From positions 1 to 64,000 of the forward strand of contig JAKAJS010000115.1 of the NCBI GenBank assembly GCA_021813685.1: DNA of 64,000 nt, read 5' to 3'. Every line of letters starts with the position of its first letter. The stretch's first letter is position 1. Positions 18,330 to 26,708 of the stretch are shown in pieces. Both the position numbers and the translations under genes were made by a program. This DNA comes from Deltaproteobacteria bacterium. GTDB taxonomy: Bacteria; Desulfobacterota; Syntrophobacteria; Syntrophobacterales; Syntrophobacteraceae. The notes beneath the pieces were generated by a model. It saw nothing but the letters and a program-made list of their open reading frames with translations. It did no database searches and had not been told where the DNA came from.

Positions 18330-19494
18330 GGCCGAGTGTCTCCTCTTTCGCGTCGGTGCAGTCCACTGCGGCAACCCTTGGCAATGTAAAGGTAATCCTG
18401 GCGCCTGTGGGGAATCGCGGGTGGGGGCTGTCGGCCCGGATGCGCCCCCCATGGGCCTCGATGATTCTTTTTGCATTCGAAAGCCCCACGCCCGCCCCCT
18501 CGATCGGAGCATCCACGCCTCGATAGAAATCATCGAAGATCCTGTGAAGCTCCTCGGGGGCGATCCCCGGACCATTGTCCATGACCTCCACGACCAACCC
18601 GCCTCCCTCATCGTCATCCGTAATCCTCAGGATGATCTCGCCGCCCGGCTGGGTGAATTTGACCGCGTTTTCGAGCAGGTTGATCAAAACCTGCCTCAGC
18701 CGGCTTCGCTCTCCGGGGACCGTCGGCAGGTTTTCGCCCCATTCGGCCACAAGCTCGATATTTTTTCCTGCGGCCCGGGATTTCATTTCCTCGAGGGCCT
18801 CCCGGCCTATCTCCGATATGGAGACCGCTTCCCGCGGCACAACCCGGGTTCCGACACCGGTCATGTCCATTATGTCGTCGATCTGGGAGGCCAGCCTTTC
18901 GAGCCTGTCTTCGGCCCTGGTCAGCAACTCTTTTTGCTGCTCGTTTATCGGCCCTGCATACTCTCCCAGAACGACCCGATGGAGACTGCGCACCGCAGCC
19001 ACAGGCGCCTTGAGATCGTGGGAGGCCGTCGAGAGCACGGTTGCCAGAATCTCTGTGACGCAGGAGAGTCTGGCGCGCGCAATATTGAAGAGCTTTCCCA
19101 TGATGTGCAGACCCGCAAGGGGGCTGCGCGTGAACAGTTGGTCGAGCGCTCTTCTATCGACCGCCACCGCAGAGGTTTTTTCCAGGGCATAGGCGGAAGC
19201 GAGGTACCTGTTCGAGCCGAGACCGGCGGACCACCCCGCCGTCTCTCCCCGCCTCACCGCAGCCAAAGAAGCACAACGCCTCCTGCGACGGCCGGGAAGT
19301 CCCAATTCCACAATCAGCGTGCCCTCGAGGACGATGTAGATCGTTTCCGCCGGGTCACCTTCTCCAAACAGGACATCTCCGGTTTCCAGGGCGACTTTGC
19401 GGCTGAACCGGGCAATCCCTTCCCGTTGCTCCTCGGGCAAGTCCCCGAAGAGGCCGGAGTCCCTCAGCGCTTTAGTGATACACTCTGTCTGCAA
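18307..19494 (-). CDS. Cyclic-nucleotide-binding-domain histidine kinase
   Basis: A 395-residue fusion: a CRP-like cNMP-binding domain (residues about 12-120; SGLFGDLPEEQREGIARF, LETGDVLFGEGDPAETIYIVLEG), a helical linker, HisKA with STASHDLKAPVAAV (His near 168), and HATPase_c (NLLENAVKFTQPGGE, DNGPGIAPEE, GAGVGLSNAK). No membrane segment. It is inserted between metV and metF, an unusual place, and overlaps metF. The phosphate-binding arginine region of a true cAMP pocket is poorly kept, so the ligand may be something else. Its partner is probably one of the two stand-alone receivers downstream. Confidence 0.9.
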   Translation of the reverse strand: MQTECITKALRDSGLFGDLPEEQREGIARFSRKVALETGDVLFGEGDPAETIYIVLEGTLIVELGLPGRRRRRCASLAAVRRGETAGWSAGLGSNRYLASAYALEKTSAVAVDRRALDQLFTRSPLAGLHIMGKLFNIARARLSCVTEILATVLSTASHDLKAPVAAVRSLHRVVLGEYAGPINEQQKELLTRAEDRLERLASQIDDIMDMTGVGTRVVPREAVSISEIGREALEEMKSRAAGKNIELVAEWGENLPTVPGERSRLRQVLINLLENAVKFTQPGGEIILRITDDDEGGGLVVEVMDNGPGIAPEELHRIFDDFYRGVDAPIEGAGVGLSNAKRIIEAHGGRIRADSPHPRFPTGARITFTLPRVAAVDCTDAKEETLGHEGRNES

Positions 19495-19507
19495 TCCGGC
19501 TCCTCTT

Positions 19508-20176
19508 TTACCGTTTCTTTATCGGCACAGTCGGAGGGCCGCCCGTAAGACTTACTCCCCAGTTTTTGGGCGGCACCACATCGGTTAGAATGTCCAGCCT
19601 GCCGATTCTGGTCAGCCGGTCGAGTATCAGTTGCCAGCCGCAGGGTAAATCGGGGGATACCTCGCACCGCCCCTCCACAGATCCGCCGCAGGGGCCGTGG
19701 AGAATCTGCTTGGCACACCTTGCGATCGGGCAGATGCCGCCGGTATATTCCAACACGCACTGACCGCACTCCTGACAGCGCTCGCCATCGTGCCATTCGC
19801 CATGACGGCCGCCGAGGGAAATCGTGTTGCAGCCGGGGTGCACCATTCTGTCTACTACCGCTGCCGCAGCCTGCACTCCGATGCCGCAGGAAAGCACCAG
19901 CAGGGAATCCGAGTCGACGATACTGCATTCGTAAGGCTGGAGGGTCAGCCGCACGAGCTGCTCATTGCAGGCGAAGTCTATGACGGAGATGCCGGTGACC
20001 GTCTTGCCCGCCTGCTCGAGCTTTTCTTTCATCTCCATCGCCTGCTGCATGCCGCCGCTCCGACATCCCTCGGCGCACCCCCCGCACCCGACGAGGAATA
20101 CCTTTTCTTCACCGTTCAGGTAGGAGAGGATCTCTTCGATGGGTTTCTGTTCGCTTATGAGCATAATCACCCTCAT
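19508..20176 (-). CDS. metV: MetV-like Fe-S/zinc partner of MetF
   Basis: A cysteine-rich 222-residue protein of the MTHFR C-terminal-domain family (MetV). CGGCAEGCRSGG (about 31-42) and the C-terminal ERCQECGQCVLEYTGGICPIARCAKQILHGPCGG block (about 130-163) carry the Fe-S and zinc ligands. In Moorella and Acetobacterium MetV joins MetF and passes electrons to it. ATG at 20176 is used here; an internal ATG at 20164 is equally plausible. It lies between the hydrogenase maturation protease and the cNMP-kinase, linking the reductase to the hydrogenase unit. Confidence 0.9.
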   Translation of the reverse strand: MRVIMLISEQKPIEEILSYLNGEEKVFLVGCGGCAEGCRSGGMQQAMEMKEKLEQAGKTVTGISVIDFACNEQLVRLTLQPYECSIVDSDSLLVLSCGIGVQAAAAVVDRMVHPGCNTISLGGRHGEWHDGERCQECGQCVLEYTGGICPIARCAKQILHGPCGGSVEGRCEVSPDLPCGWQLILDRLTRIGRLDILTDVVPPKNWGVSLTGGPPTVPIKKR

Positions 20177-20185
20177 TCCACCGGT

Positions 20186-20656
20186 TCATCGGTTTCGGAC
20201 TATCTCGTTTACCACTATGTCCACGACGCGGGGTACGCAGCGCTGCACTTCCTCGGAAAGCTCCATGCCCCAGGACACCTCTTTGGGCTCGACTCCGATG
20301 AGGACGATCGTTTCGGGCCTCTCGCCGGCGATCTCGCCAAGCTTCAGGCTCTCCAGGAAGCTCAGGTGATGCATCGAGGTCGAAAGACACGTCTCCCAAT
20401 CGACCTCTTCGGGCCTGAACCTGTACACGGCTCCGGGTTCACCGCCTCCGAAAACCGCGTCGATCACCACCAGCCTGCCTACCGGCTCGTATGCCTGCCA
20501 ACAGTCGGGGACATTTCCGGCTTCGATGATCTCCACCGGAAAAGGAAACTCCATGCCGGCCATCCTGCGGGCCACATGCACCCCAATCCCCTCATCCCGG
20601 AGCAGTTCGTTTCCGACTCCCAGAATGACCGTTCGTTTGTCCTCTTCCCGGCTCAT
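20186..20656 (-). CDS. hyaD: Hydrogenase maturation protease
   Basis: A 156-residue protein of the HyaD/HybD/HoxW endopeptidase family, which clips the C-terminal tail of a NiFe large subunit after nickel insertion. ILGVGNELLRDEGIGVHVARRM (about 11-32), VIDAVFGGGEPG (about 64-75) and MHHLSFLESL hold the nickel-sensing Glu, Asp and His. It follows the large subunit by five bases and its likely target tail (VMAPRGRTLAKFRVG) is visible there. ATG 20656 is chosen; the frame extends 22 codons upstream into the large subunit gene. The subfamily symbol is generic. Confidence 0.9.
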   Translation of the reverse strand: MSREEDKRTVILGVGNELLRDEGIGVHVARRMAGMEFPFPVEIIEAGNVPDCWQAYEPVGRLVVIDAVFGGGEPGAVYRFRPEEVDWETCLSTSMHHLSFLESLKLGEIAGERPETIVLIGVEPKEVSWGMELSEEVQRCVPRVVDIVVNEIVRNR

Positions 20657-20661
20657 TTCCT

Positions 20662-22221
20662 CTACCCCACGCGAAACTTCGCCAGTGTTCTTCCCCGGGG
20701 CGCCATGACATGAACCGCGCACGCAAGGCAGGGGTCAAACGACCGGACTATGCGGACCAGTTCGAAAGGATTGCCCTCATCTCTCACCTTTGTGCCGATA
20801 AGGGCCTGTTCGAGAGGTCCCGGCTGCCCCAGATCGTCTTTCGGGGACATGTTCCAGGTGCTCGGAACCACGCACTGGTAGCGGCTGATTCGTTTGTTTC
20901 TGATCTCTATCCAATGGCCCAGGGCGCCTCGAGCGCCGTCGACCAGGCCCATCCCTTTCGCCTCTTCCGGGACCTCATACGAGACGCACACCGCTTCTCC
21001 GGGCTTTAGCCCGAGCAGCCAGTCCCCCATCCGATCGGCCAGCACCTTGCTGCAGAGGGCGCGCGCCAGATGTCGTCCCAGTACGGAGAACAGTTCCTTG
21101 AGGCCGATTCCGGCAACCGAAAGAGCCGAATCCACTAGGGTTTTGACCTCGGGCTGTCCGGAAAGATAGCTCGTAAGAAGCCTGGCAAGAGGCCCCACCT
21201 CGTATGGTTCGCCTTCATAGCGCGGCGCTTTTACCCACGAGTAGCCCACGGCCCGATTTTCCGAGATCTCGGTCCTTCCCCGGGAAGGGTGCAGACCGGT
21301 GGTCGAGTCCTCGTACCAGGAATTGGCCACGTACTCGGCGATCTTTCCCGGATCGACCGGCCTCAAGCTCAACTCCGGAGAGACCGTTCCCGGCTTCATC
21401 AGCCGGTTTCTTTCGAGATAGTCGCCGTTGGTTCCCTCGAGGTCGTAGTTGCCGAAGGCGAGCAGCCTGCAGCAGCCGCGCCCCGTTTCGAAGTAGTCGC
21501 CATAGGCTTCGGCAATGGTGAAAACATCCGGAAGGTAGGTGTTGTCGATAAAGTCCCTGATTTCATTTAGCCGCGAAAGAAACGAAACGATCTTATCCGC
21601 CGTGGGCATCTCGGTGACGCCGCCGGGAACTATTGCGGGGTTGTGGGGGGCTTTTCCGGCGAAAATCGCCATCATCTCCTGGGCCTTGCGCCTGATCCTG
21701 AGCGCCTGTACGTAATGGCCGATCAATTCCAGGTCCACTTCGGCCGAAAAACGGTAATCCCCCTCATAGCGCGGAAAAAAGGGGCCGACTTCCCCCCGCG
21801 CGATCAGGCTCTTGAGGGACTTTAAGGTGGCTTCTTCACCATCGTATGCGGACGCCCTGGTGATATCGATAAAGTCCAAAGCCGCGAGATGATAAAAATG
21901 AAGAATATGGTCGGAAAGATGCGCCGCGCCCAGGATCAGGTTGCGAAGGAGTCTGCCGTTTTCCGGGATCTTATCGGCTATGCCGAAAGCGGAGTCGAGG
22001 GTTAGTGTGGCGGCCATGGCATGGCTCGTCGGACATACCCCGCAGATGCGCTGCGTTATATGCTGTGCATCACGGGGATCGCGTCCCTGGAGAATGAGTT
22101 CGATGCCGCGAAAAAGCGTGCCGGTGCTCCTGGCTTCTTTCACCACCCCGTTTTCCAGGCAGGCTTCGAGTTTGAGGTGTCCTTCGATGCGGGTCACGGG
22201 GTCGAATAAAATGCGGCTCAT
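20662..22221 (-). CDS. NiFe hydrogenase large subunit
   Basis: A 519-residue catalytic subunit. Both nickel-binding CxxC pairs are present: RICGVCPTSH (about 58-67) and DPCLACAVH near the C-terminus. The 15 residues after that histidine form the removable tail. DPVTRIEGHL (residues 7-16) is the standard start. The small subunit precedes it and has no Tat leader, so the enzyme probably works in the cytoplasm; its group (1, 2 or other soluble uptake type) needs phylogeny. Its place in one operon with metVF suggests electron supply from H2 to methylene-THF reduction. Confidence 0.94.
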   Translation of the reverse strand: MSRILFDPVTRIEGHLKLEACLENGVVKEARSTGTLFRGIELILQGRDPRDAQHITQRICGVCPTSHAMAATLTLDSAFGIADKIPENGRLLRNLILGAAHLSDHILHFYHLAALDFIDITRASAYDGEEATLKSLKSLIARGEVGPFFPRYEGDYRFSAEVDLELIGHYVQALRIRRKAQEMMAIFAGKAPHNPAIVPGGVTEMPTADKIVSFLSRLNEIRDFIDNTYLPDVFTIAEAYGDYFETGRGCCRLLAFGNYDLEGTNGDYLERNRLMKPGTVSPELSLRPVDPGKIAEYVANSWYEDSTTGLHPSRGRTEISENRAVGYSWVKAPRYEGEPYEVGPLARLLTSYLSGQPEVKTLVDSALSVAGIGLKELFSVLGRHLARALCSKVLADRMGDWLLGLKPGEAVCVSYEVPEEAKGMGLVDGARGALGHWIEIRNKRISRYQCVVPSTWNMSPKDDLGQPGPLEQALIGTKVRDEGNPFELVRIVRSFDPCLACAVHVMAPRGRTLAKFRVG

Positions 22222-22236
22222 GGGAATACATCTCCT

Positions 22237-23115
22237 CTATCCGGCGGCGCCAATGTTGGGCAAGGTGACATCGGAGGTTTTTTCATACAGGGGGGAGACC
22301 AGGTCGGGAAACCAGGGGCTGGCGCAGCCGATGCACATGGAGCCGCAGCCGGCACACCAGTTGATCCCGCCGTTCCAAAGCCTCACGGGGCAGTCGGCAT
22401 GCGTCACCGGTCCCTTGCATCCCAACTCGTAGAGACAACCCTCCTCACCGGGATTCGCAGCGAATTTTTTCTCGTCGTAGTATGCCCGGCGCTGGCAATT
22501 CTCGTGGACGAGCTTCCCGTAGAACGCTTTGAGGCGTCCAAACTCATCCAGTTCTTCCGGTTTGGGCAGACCGTTTAGTAACAGCCCGGCCAGAGTCCCC
22601 ATGAACCAATCGGGATGCGGAGGACACCCCGGGACGTTGATCAGGGGAGTCTCGATTCCCAGGGACCGAAAAAACCGGCTCGCGCCGACAGCCCGGCAAA
22701 CATCGGGTGCGGCGGCTGCAATGCCCCCGTAAGCGGCACATGTTCCGAGCGCGATCACCGTCCAGGCACTTGCGCCCAGTTCGGCCACTCTGTCGGCTAT
22801 CGGCACCGGAGTGGTTTGCCTCTCGCCGAGACTGCCAAACCTCCCGTTGCCACGAGTGGGTATGGCCCCCTCCAGCACCAGCACGTATCCGCCTCTATGC
22901 TCCCGGCGCGTGGTTTCCAGGGCCGTGAGGGCTTCCTCTCCGCATCCCGCCATTAAGGTGCTATGGAACCGCAGGCTCACGCGTTTTCCGGGAATGAGTT
23001 CCTCGAGCAGCAAATTTTTTATGGTGGGGCCTGCCGCATTGAGAATGGAGATGGAGCAGCCCGTGCAGCCCGCTCCCTGGAGCCAAATGAGGGGATAATC
23101 CAGGATTTTCGCCAT
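22237..23115 (-). CDS. NiFe hydrogenase small subunit
   Basis: A 292-residue Fe-S subunit that relays electrons from the active site. It carries the proximal ligands in GAGCTGCSIS and the later LGTCAAYGG and NVPGCPPHPDW, the distal set HENC...EEGC..ELGC and the medial set in THADCPVRLWNGGINWC and SMCIGC. ATG 23115 follows GGAG. The upstream frame extension has no twin-arginine motif, so the protein lacks an export signal. The first gene of the ten-gene minus-strand unit, about 88 bases downstream of the presumed start site of a sigma-54-type promoter. Confidence 0.93.
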   Translation of the reverse strand: MAKILDYPLIWLQGAGCTGCSISILNAAGPTIKNLLLEELIPGKRVSLRFHSTLMAGCGEEALTALETTRREHRGGYVLVLEGAIPTRGNGRFGSLGERQTTPVPIADRVAELGASAWTVIALGTCAAYGGIAAAAPDVCRAVGASRFFRSLGIETPLINVPGCPPHPDWFMGTLAGLLLNGLPKPEELDEFGRLKAFYGKLVHENCQRRAYYDEKKFAANPGEEGCLYELGCKGPVTHADCPVRLWNGGINWCAGCGSMCIGCASPWFPDLVSPLYEKTSDVTLPNIGAAG

Positions 23116-23438
23116 TGCCGTTCTCCTTTTCTGAAGTCCCCTCGAGGACCGAGGGAAAGGGGAACACAGCATCAAGCCATGTGACGTGAAAAAAGAGTCC
23201 TGGGAAGGTTTGGAGCAATTAGCATGCCAGCAAATGCACCGCGCTGATGCTATGGAATGTCTGAGATTCCGAACACTTATAGGAACGAGAAGGGGCACCG
23301 CCCCGCCGGGGATGAAACTGGAATATGACAACCTGAAACGATGAGGGGACGATGGACGGGTAAGTCTCGCAGGGAGAACATTTCAGCGGCTCCCCCACCA
23401 TGATTCGCCGTGTCTCTCCTTCCTTTGCGGGAGGAAAT
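23116..23438. other. Upstream region of the hydrogenase operon
   Basis: 323 bases between the hydrogenase small subunit start and the end of the next minus-strand gene. Contains the -24/-12 element listed separately and, upstream of it on the minus strand, a GGAAT/ATTCC inverted repeat with seven bases between (about 23259-23275), a possible activator site. No coding frame with a ribosome binding site was seen. Confidence 0.5.
23214..23229 (-). promoter_or_regulatory. Sigma-54-type (-24/-12) promoter of the hydrogenase-metVF unit
   Basis: Reading the minus strand, TGGCAT, five bases, TTGCT. This differs from the consensus TGGCAC-N5-TTGCW at one position, with the GG and GC dinucleotides at correct spacing. 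The predicted start is near 23203, giving a leader of about 88 bases before the ATG at 23115. Two sigma-54 activators are encoded in this window, but no copy of their presumed site is obvious here. Confidence 0.7.
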
Positions 23439-23753
23439 TTACCCTGTAAATGCGATGACGATATCTTTTTTCACCGCCATCCCCACTTCAGCCTCCACCG
23501 CTTTCATTATTGCCGTTGGAATTACACAGGCTTGGTGGAGTTTACATTTGGGAACGGACTGAAAGAGATGATTCTGTCCGAAGGCTCCCTGCATGACTTT
23601 CAGGAAATCGACTTCGGTGATTTCTTCGGCCAGTTTGGATATCTGTTTGCACTCACTCTGCAACGAAACCGTCGCCCGGTATTTTTCCGTTCGATTGACT
23701 TCGATCAGGCAGGTAAGGCCACAAGCCCCAGGTTCTACGCGAACTTTTGTCAT
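23439..23753 (-). CDS. DUF6951-like small cysteine protein
   Basis: A 104-residue conserved protein. CGLTC near residue 11, SEC near 34 and CKLHQACVIPTAIMKAVEAE near 73 form a conserved cysteine pattern that I associate with the DUF6951-type family, seen in methanogens and anaerobic bacteria. Function unknown; the paired cysteines could bind a metal or Fe-S cluster. I start it at ATG 23753; the frame is open upstream, but the family begins with MTKVRVEPGACG. Upstream of the hydrogenase operon on the same strand, with a 323-base gap, so it is probably a separate transcription unit. Confidence 0.65.
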   Translation of the reverse strand: MTKVRVEPGACGLTCLIEVNRTEKYRATVSLQSECKQISKLAEEITEVDFLKVMQGAFGQNHLFQSVPKCKLHQACVIPTAIMKAVEAEVGMAVKKDIVIAFTG

Positions 23754-24057
23754 GGATCTGCTTCCTGTCAAAAGTCGATTGAAATCTGCTCCACCTGCGT
23801 CCCGAGACGCACGCGGTGAATAAAGAGAAGATAGACGATCTATACATGAATTCATATCCTAAATTGTTTTCGAGAGCAAGATTGAACCGGCTGCGCCCCC
23901 TCACAGGGGTCGTATTCTTCCGTACCCCCGAAAATCTCTTGGCGGGCTCCGCTTTCGCTATTGTCCACCCATTCCAACGGCCAACAAAACCTTGCGCACT
24001 GGTTTGGACCCACTTTGGCCGGTTCAAAGGATTTCACGCGGAGCCGAAACAAACGGT
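23754..24057. other. Intergenic stretch, possible decayed repeat
   Basis: 304 bases with no credible gene. It contains CCCCTCACAGGGGTCGT at about 23898, similar to CCCCTCACGGGGTCGT at about 25504 beside the transposase remnant, which hints that both are traces of a dispersed element. Both strands show short open frames here without ribosome binding sites. Confidence 0.4.
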
Positions 24058-25179
24058 TCACCTGTGCTGCAACAGTGCTGTCACTCTCCCGAGCAGGCCT
24101 TGACAATCATAGAGCTCTTGCATTATCCTGCCCTTGTATTCGGCACCTTGACTCGAGACCGGTTTCCCGGCAAACGACATGTCGAAAATAGCCTGCATCG
24201 GGCTTATTTGACGGCATGTCATGAACATTGATTTTCTGGATTCGACGAAATCCTTAAAAGCTCCGGGATTTTCGAACATTGCACCTTTGTTGTAGAGTTC
24301 GAAGTTCCACATGGATGGCTGCACGATAAAGCCGCCGGTTGTTTCGAGCGGAATCCACATAGATGGTGATACCCTGGCCAAAAGCCATGCGTGATTCATT
24401 ACTGACAGGTACTTTCCGATAGTATCGGATTGCGTGATATCGTACTGGACATTTCCAACCATCAGTCTGGACTCTATTCCAGCAGTAGCCAATAAATCCC
24501 ATACATCGATCGCCATATCGACACAAACGAAGAATCCGTTACCGACATATGCATGGCTGCGATGATATGTATATACGATGTACTGGATTTTGGCATACTT
24601 CGGCAGGGACTTTATGCTGTCCCATTGATCTCCATTCGGGTCGTTATGATAGTAGTGCGAGCTGTCCATCGGCTGATCAAATTCTTCCGACAGCCTGTGC
24701 GCTGCAATCGATATGTCCCGTGAACTTTGGGTGGACGGTGGCCGATTTGTGTGGCTCACCTCGGGACTATATGCAGGCTGTCGTTGCCATTGGGCTGTTT
24801 GCCGGTCCTGCAGGACTGGTGGGGGAGCCGTATGAGTCAAAGGAGAGTTATTCGGGGGGGTTGGTTTTTGTTTCTCGTAGACGGCCTGCCTGTTCTGCGG
24901 GGTCGCTTTTGTTCTCGAATCAACTGGATCCGTCTTATGCACGCCTTTTGATGTTGCAATGTAAATGCCTGCAACAAAGAGCAATGCCACTGCGATCCAT
25001 AGATAGGTCCGGTTCGTTCCGGGCTTCTCCACGTATACTACCATTTTGGCGACATTGAGTTCTTCTTGTACTCTTTCATATTTTTCATAAACAATCCCGC
25101 ACTTGGGGCATTCCCGCGCAGAAAAGAAATCGTCATCCTTCGTCTGTCGAGCATACCCACACTTGGGGCAAGTTTGCAT
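24058..25179 (-). CDS. Membrane-anchored zinc-ribbon protein with transglutaminase-like domain
   Basis: A 373-residue protein. It opens with a two-knuckle zinc ribbon (CPKC at 4-7 and CPKC near 25), then a single membrane helix (TYLWIAVALLFVAGIYIA, about 58-75), a proline- and glutamine-rich linker, and a C-terminal domain (about 170-330). In that domain Cys in FFVCVDMAIDVWDLLATAGIESR, His in NHAWLL and Glu in IPLETTGG have the spacing of the transglutaminase-like cysteine protease triad. The role is unknown; such proteins may cleave or cross-link peptides. ATG 25179 lies after GGAGGTGG. A topology with the ribbon in the cytoplasm and the enzyme outside is likely. Confidence 0.7.
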   Translation of the reverse strand: MQTCPKCGYARQTKDDDFFSARECPKCGIVYEKYERVQEELNVAKMVVYVEKPGTNRTYLWIAVALLFVAGIYIATSKGVHKTDPVDSRTKATPQNRQAVYEKQKPTPPNNSPLTHTAPPPVLQDRQTAQWQRQPAYSPEVSHTNRPPSTQSSRDISIAAHRLSEEFDQPMDSSHYYHNDPNGDQWDSIKSLPKYAKIQYIVYTYHRSHAYVGNGFFVCVDMAIDVWDLLATAGIESRLMVGNVQYDITQSDTIGKYLSVMNHAWLLARVSPSMWIPLETTGGFIVQPSMWNFELYNKGAMFENPGAFKDFVESRKSMFMTCRQISPMQAIFDMSFAGKPVSSQGAEYKGRIMQELYDCQGLLGRVTALLQHR

Positions 25180-25852
25180 TTCCACCTCCTCAGGGGGGAA
25201 AAACGATTCGCACAGCAAACCTGTCCAGCCGGAGGTTTGGCCTAAGTGCGTTACGCCTTCAAACGGCAGATTGGAAGCTAAACTTGAGTTAAATCAGTCC
25301 GGCGGCTCGATTGGAGAATTCTTGTCGTCCGAGAAGTGCTCTCGATAACTCCCTGGGCAGCATAATCATGCACTGCAAACACATCGCCAACCAGGAAGAG
25401 CATCACCGATTAAGACCCTTCCGCGAGGAATTCGACAAATTCCTGAAAAAGGCGGGGATTAATATTATCAGAGTTATCTTGATTGATGGTTCCGATCTGC
25501 GACCCCTCACGGGGTCGTCTCCTTCTTTTTCGCTCTTTTCCGGGGGTATCGGCCTTGCGGCCTCAACCACCGGCTAATGGCTTTGATCCCTCCGGGATCA
25601 AGATCGTCTCTCTAAAAGAGCAGCACCGATGCCAGTTGCGTCGCTTGCCTCAACAACCGTGACTCCGGAGGGAGGGCGGGCTATGGCGCAGCGTTGTCCA
25701 CCAGGAGCTTTCCGGATGGAGACCAGATAGAATTTGATATTCATGCAATTTGCCTATATAAGATGAAAGGTTTGGGGGGCGGCTCTTTCTGTTTCAGGGA
25801 GGCCGGGAAATTCGGCGGTCGTGGTCCGCCAGGGGGGAGCAGGAGTTTGCAA
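25180..25852. other. Region between transglutaminase-like gene and pduO
   Basis: 673 bases holding only the transposase remnant at 25368-25467 and, near 25500-25610, several short G+C-rich inverted repeats (GGCCTTGCGGCC; GATCCCTCCGGGATC). I see no promoter pair or riboswitch in front of pduO, and no other gene with a ribosome binding site. Confidence 0.5.
25368..25467 (+). pseudogene. Remnant of an IS200-type (Y1) transposase, C-terminal end
   Basis: About 33 codons beginning MHCKHIANQEEHHRLRPF and continuing REEFDKFLKKAGI resemble the end of IS200/REP-associated Y1 transposases, which typically read YIxNQEEHHRxxxFxEE(Y/F)xxFLKKxxIxYDERYxWD. The expected YDERY after the helix is missing; the frame turns into unrelated sequence. 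The catalytic HUH motif and tyrosine are absent from the preceding bases. Flanking G+C-rich palindromic sequence (CCCCTCACGGGG) resembles the end of such elements. Confidence 0.55.
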
Positions 25853-26404
25853 GTGGAAGACAAGAGCGAAAAGGTAGATGCCAAAGTGAGGCTCATCACC
25901 TCGACCAAGAAAGGCGACGCCGGGCAAACGCGTCTATTATCGGGGGAAAGGGTCTCGAAGTCGGATCTGCGCATCGAAGCGGGCGGCAATCTCGATGAGT
26001 TCAACGCCGTGTTGGGGCTCGCTCGGTCGATGACGAAAAACGAAAAACTCAGCACCATCATCCTGAATCTTCAAAACGAATTGTTCCTATTGGGAGCCGA
26101 ACTTTCGAGCACCGATCCCGACCGGCTTGCGAGTCGCATCGAACAGGAAAATATTGCAAAACTCGAAAATTGGATCAACGAGTTGCAAGAGGAGGTGCCT
26201 CTTTCGCCCCGCTTTGTCTCACTGGGAGCCAATCCCGTGAGTGCTGCTCTCAATGTCGCGCGCACCGTCCTGCGGCGTACGGAGCGAAGTATGGTGACCA
26301 TGCAGGAAACAGCGCTGCTCGAACGAAGTGAAACGCTGCGATATGTCAACCGGTTGGGAACCCTCATCTACATCATGGCACGCTACGCAGAAAAAGTTGA
26401 ATGA
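25853..26404 (+). CDS. pduO: PduO-type cob(I)alamin adenosyltransferase
   Basis: A 183-residue protein that attaches the adenosyl group of ATP to Co(I) corrinoid, making adenosylcobalamin. TSTKKGDAGQTRLLSGERVSKS (about 12-33) is the ATP-binding N-terminus of the family (TKxGDxGxT). RRTERSMV (about 141-148) and YVNRLGTLIYIMARYAE (about 163-179) are the later signature. I choose GTG 25853, seven bases after AGGAG; an ATG 53 codons upstream leads through glycine-rich, non-conserved sequence. It sits near several corrinoid enzymes and could make the ligand for the riboswitch at 28440. Confidence 0.9.
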   Translation: MEDKSEKVDAKVRLITSTKKGDAGQTRLLSGERVSKSDLRIEAGGNLDEFNAVLGLARSMTKNEKLSTIILNLQNELFLLGAELSSTDPDRLASRIEQENIAKLENWINELQEEVPLSPRFVSLGANPVSAALNVARTVLRRTERSMVTMQETALLERSETLRYVNRLGTLIYIMARYAEKVE

Positions 26405-26708
26405 AGCGACCCTCCTTTGGCTCCGATCTCTTTTAGCCAGTAGAGGGTGCGGCCCGTCCGCAGCCTTGCCGGCTTTGCGCAAGACAACCTCACAATAGTC
26501 TCTTTTCCCGCCGAAAATCCTCCCGCGGACGATGGAAGCACTCTCTATTTTTACGATAGAATGGGTATCGATGGAGGTGTGTCCCTTGCGGCCCAAATCC
26601 GACACGTACGCTCTCTGCAGACGCTGGTCCCTGATCGTCTCTCCAATCGTCTCCGCTGTCGTCGTCCTTTGCTTTGGTGATGATTGAATACTATATGAGT
26701 ATTTTTCT
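26405..26708. other. Upstream region of the first sigma-54 activator gene
   Basis: 304 bases without a supported gene. TTGCTT, 17 bases, TATATG close to the activator start could be a weak sigma-70-type promoter. Nothing else was recognised. Confidence 0.35.

Noticed and set aside
18175-19548. 457-codon plus-strand open frame
   Set aside because: Antisense to the cNMP-domain kinase and metF; composition only.
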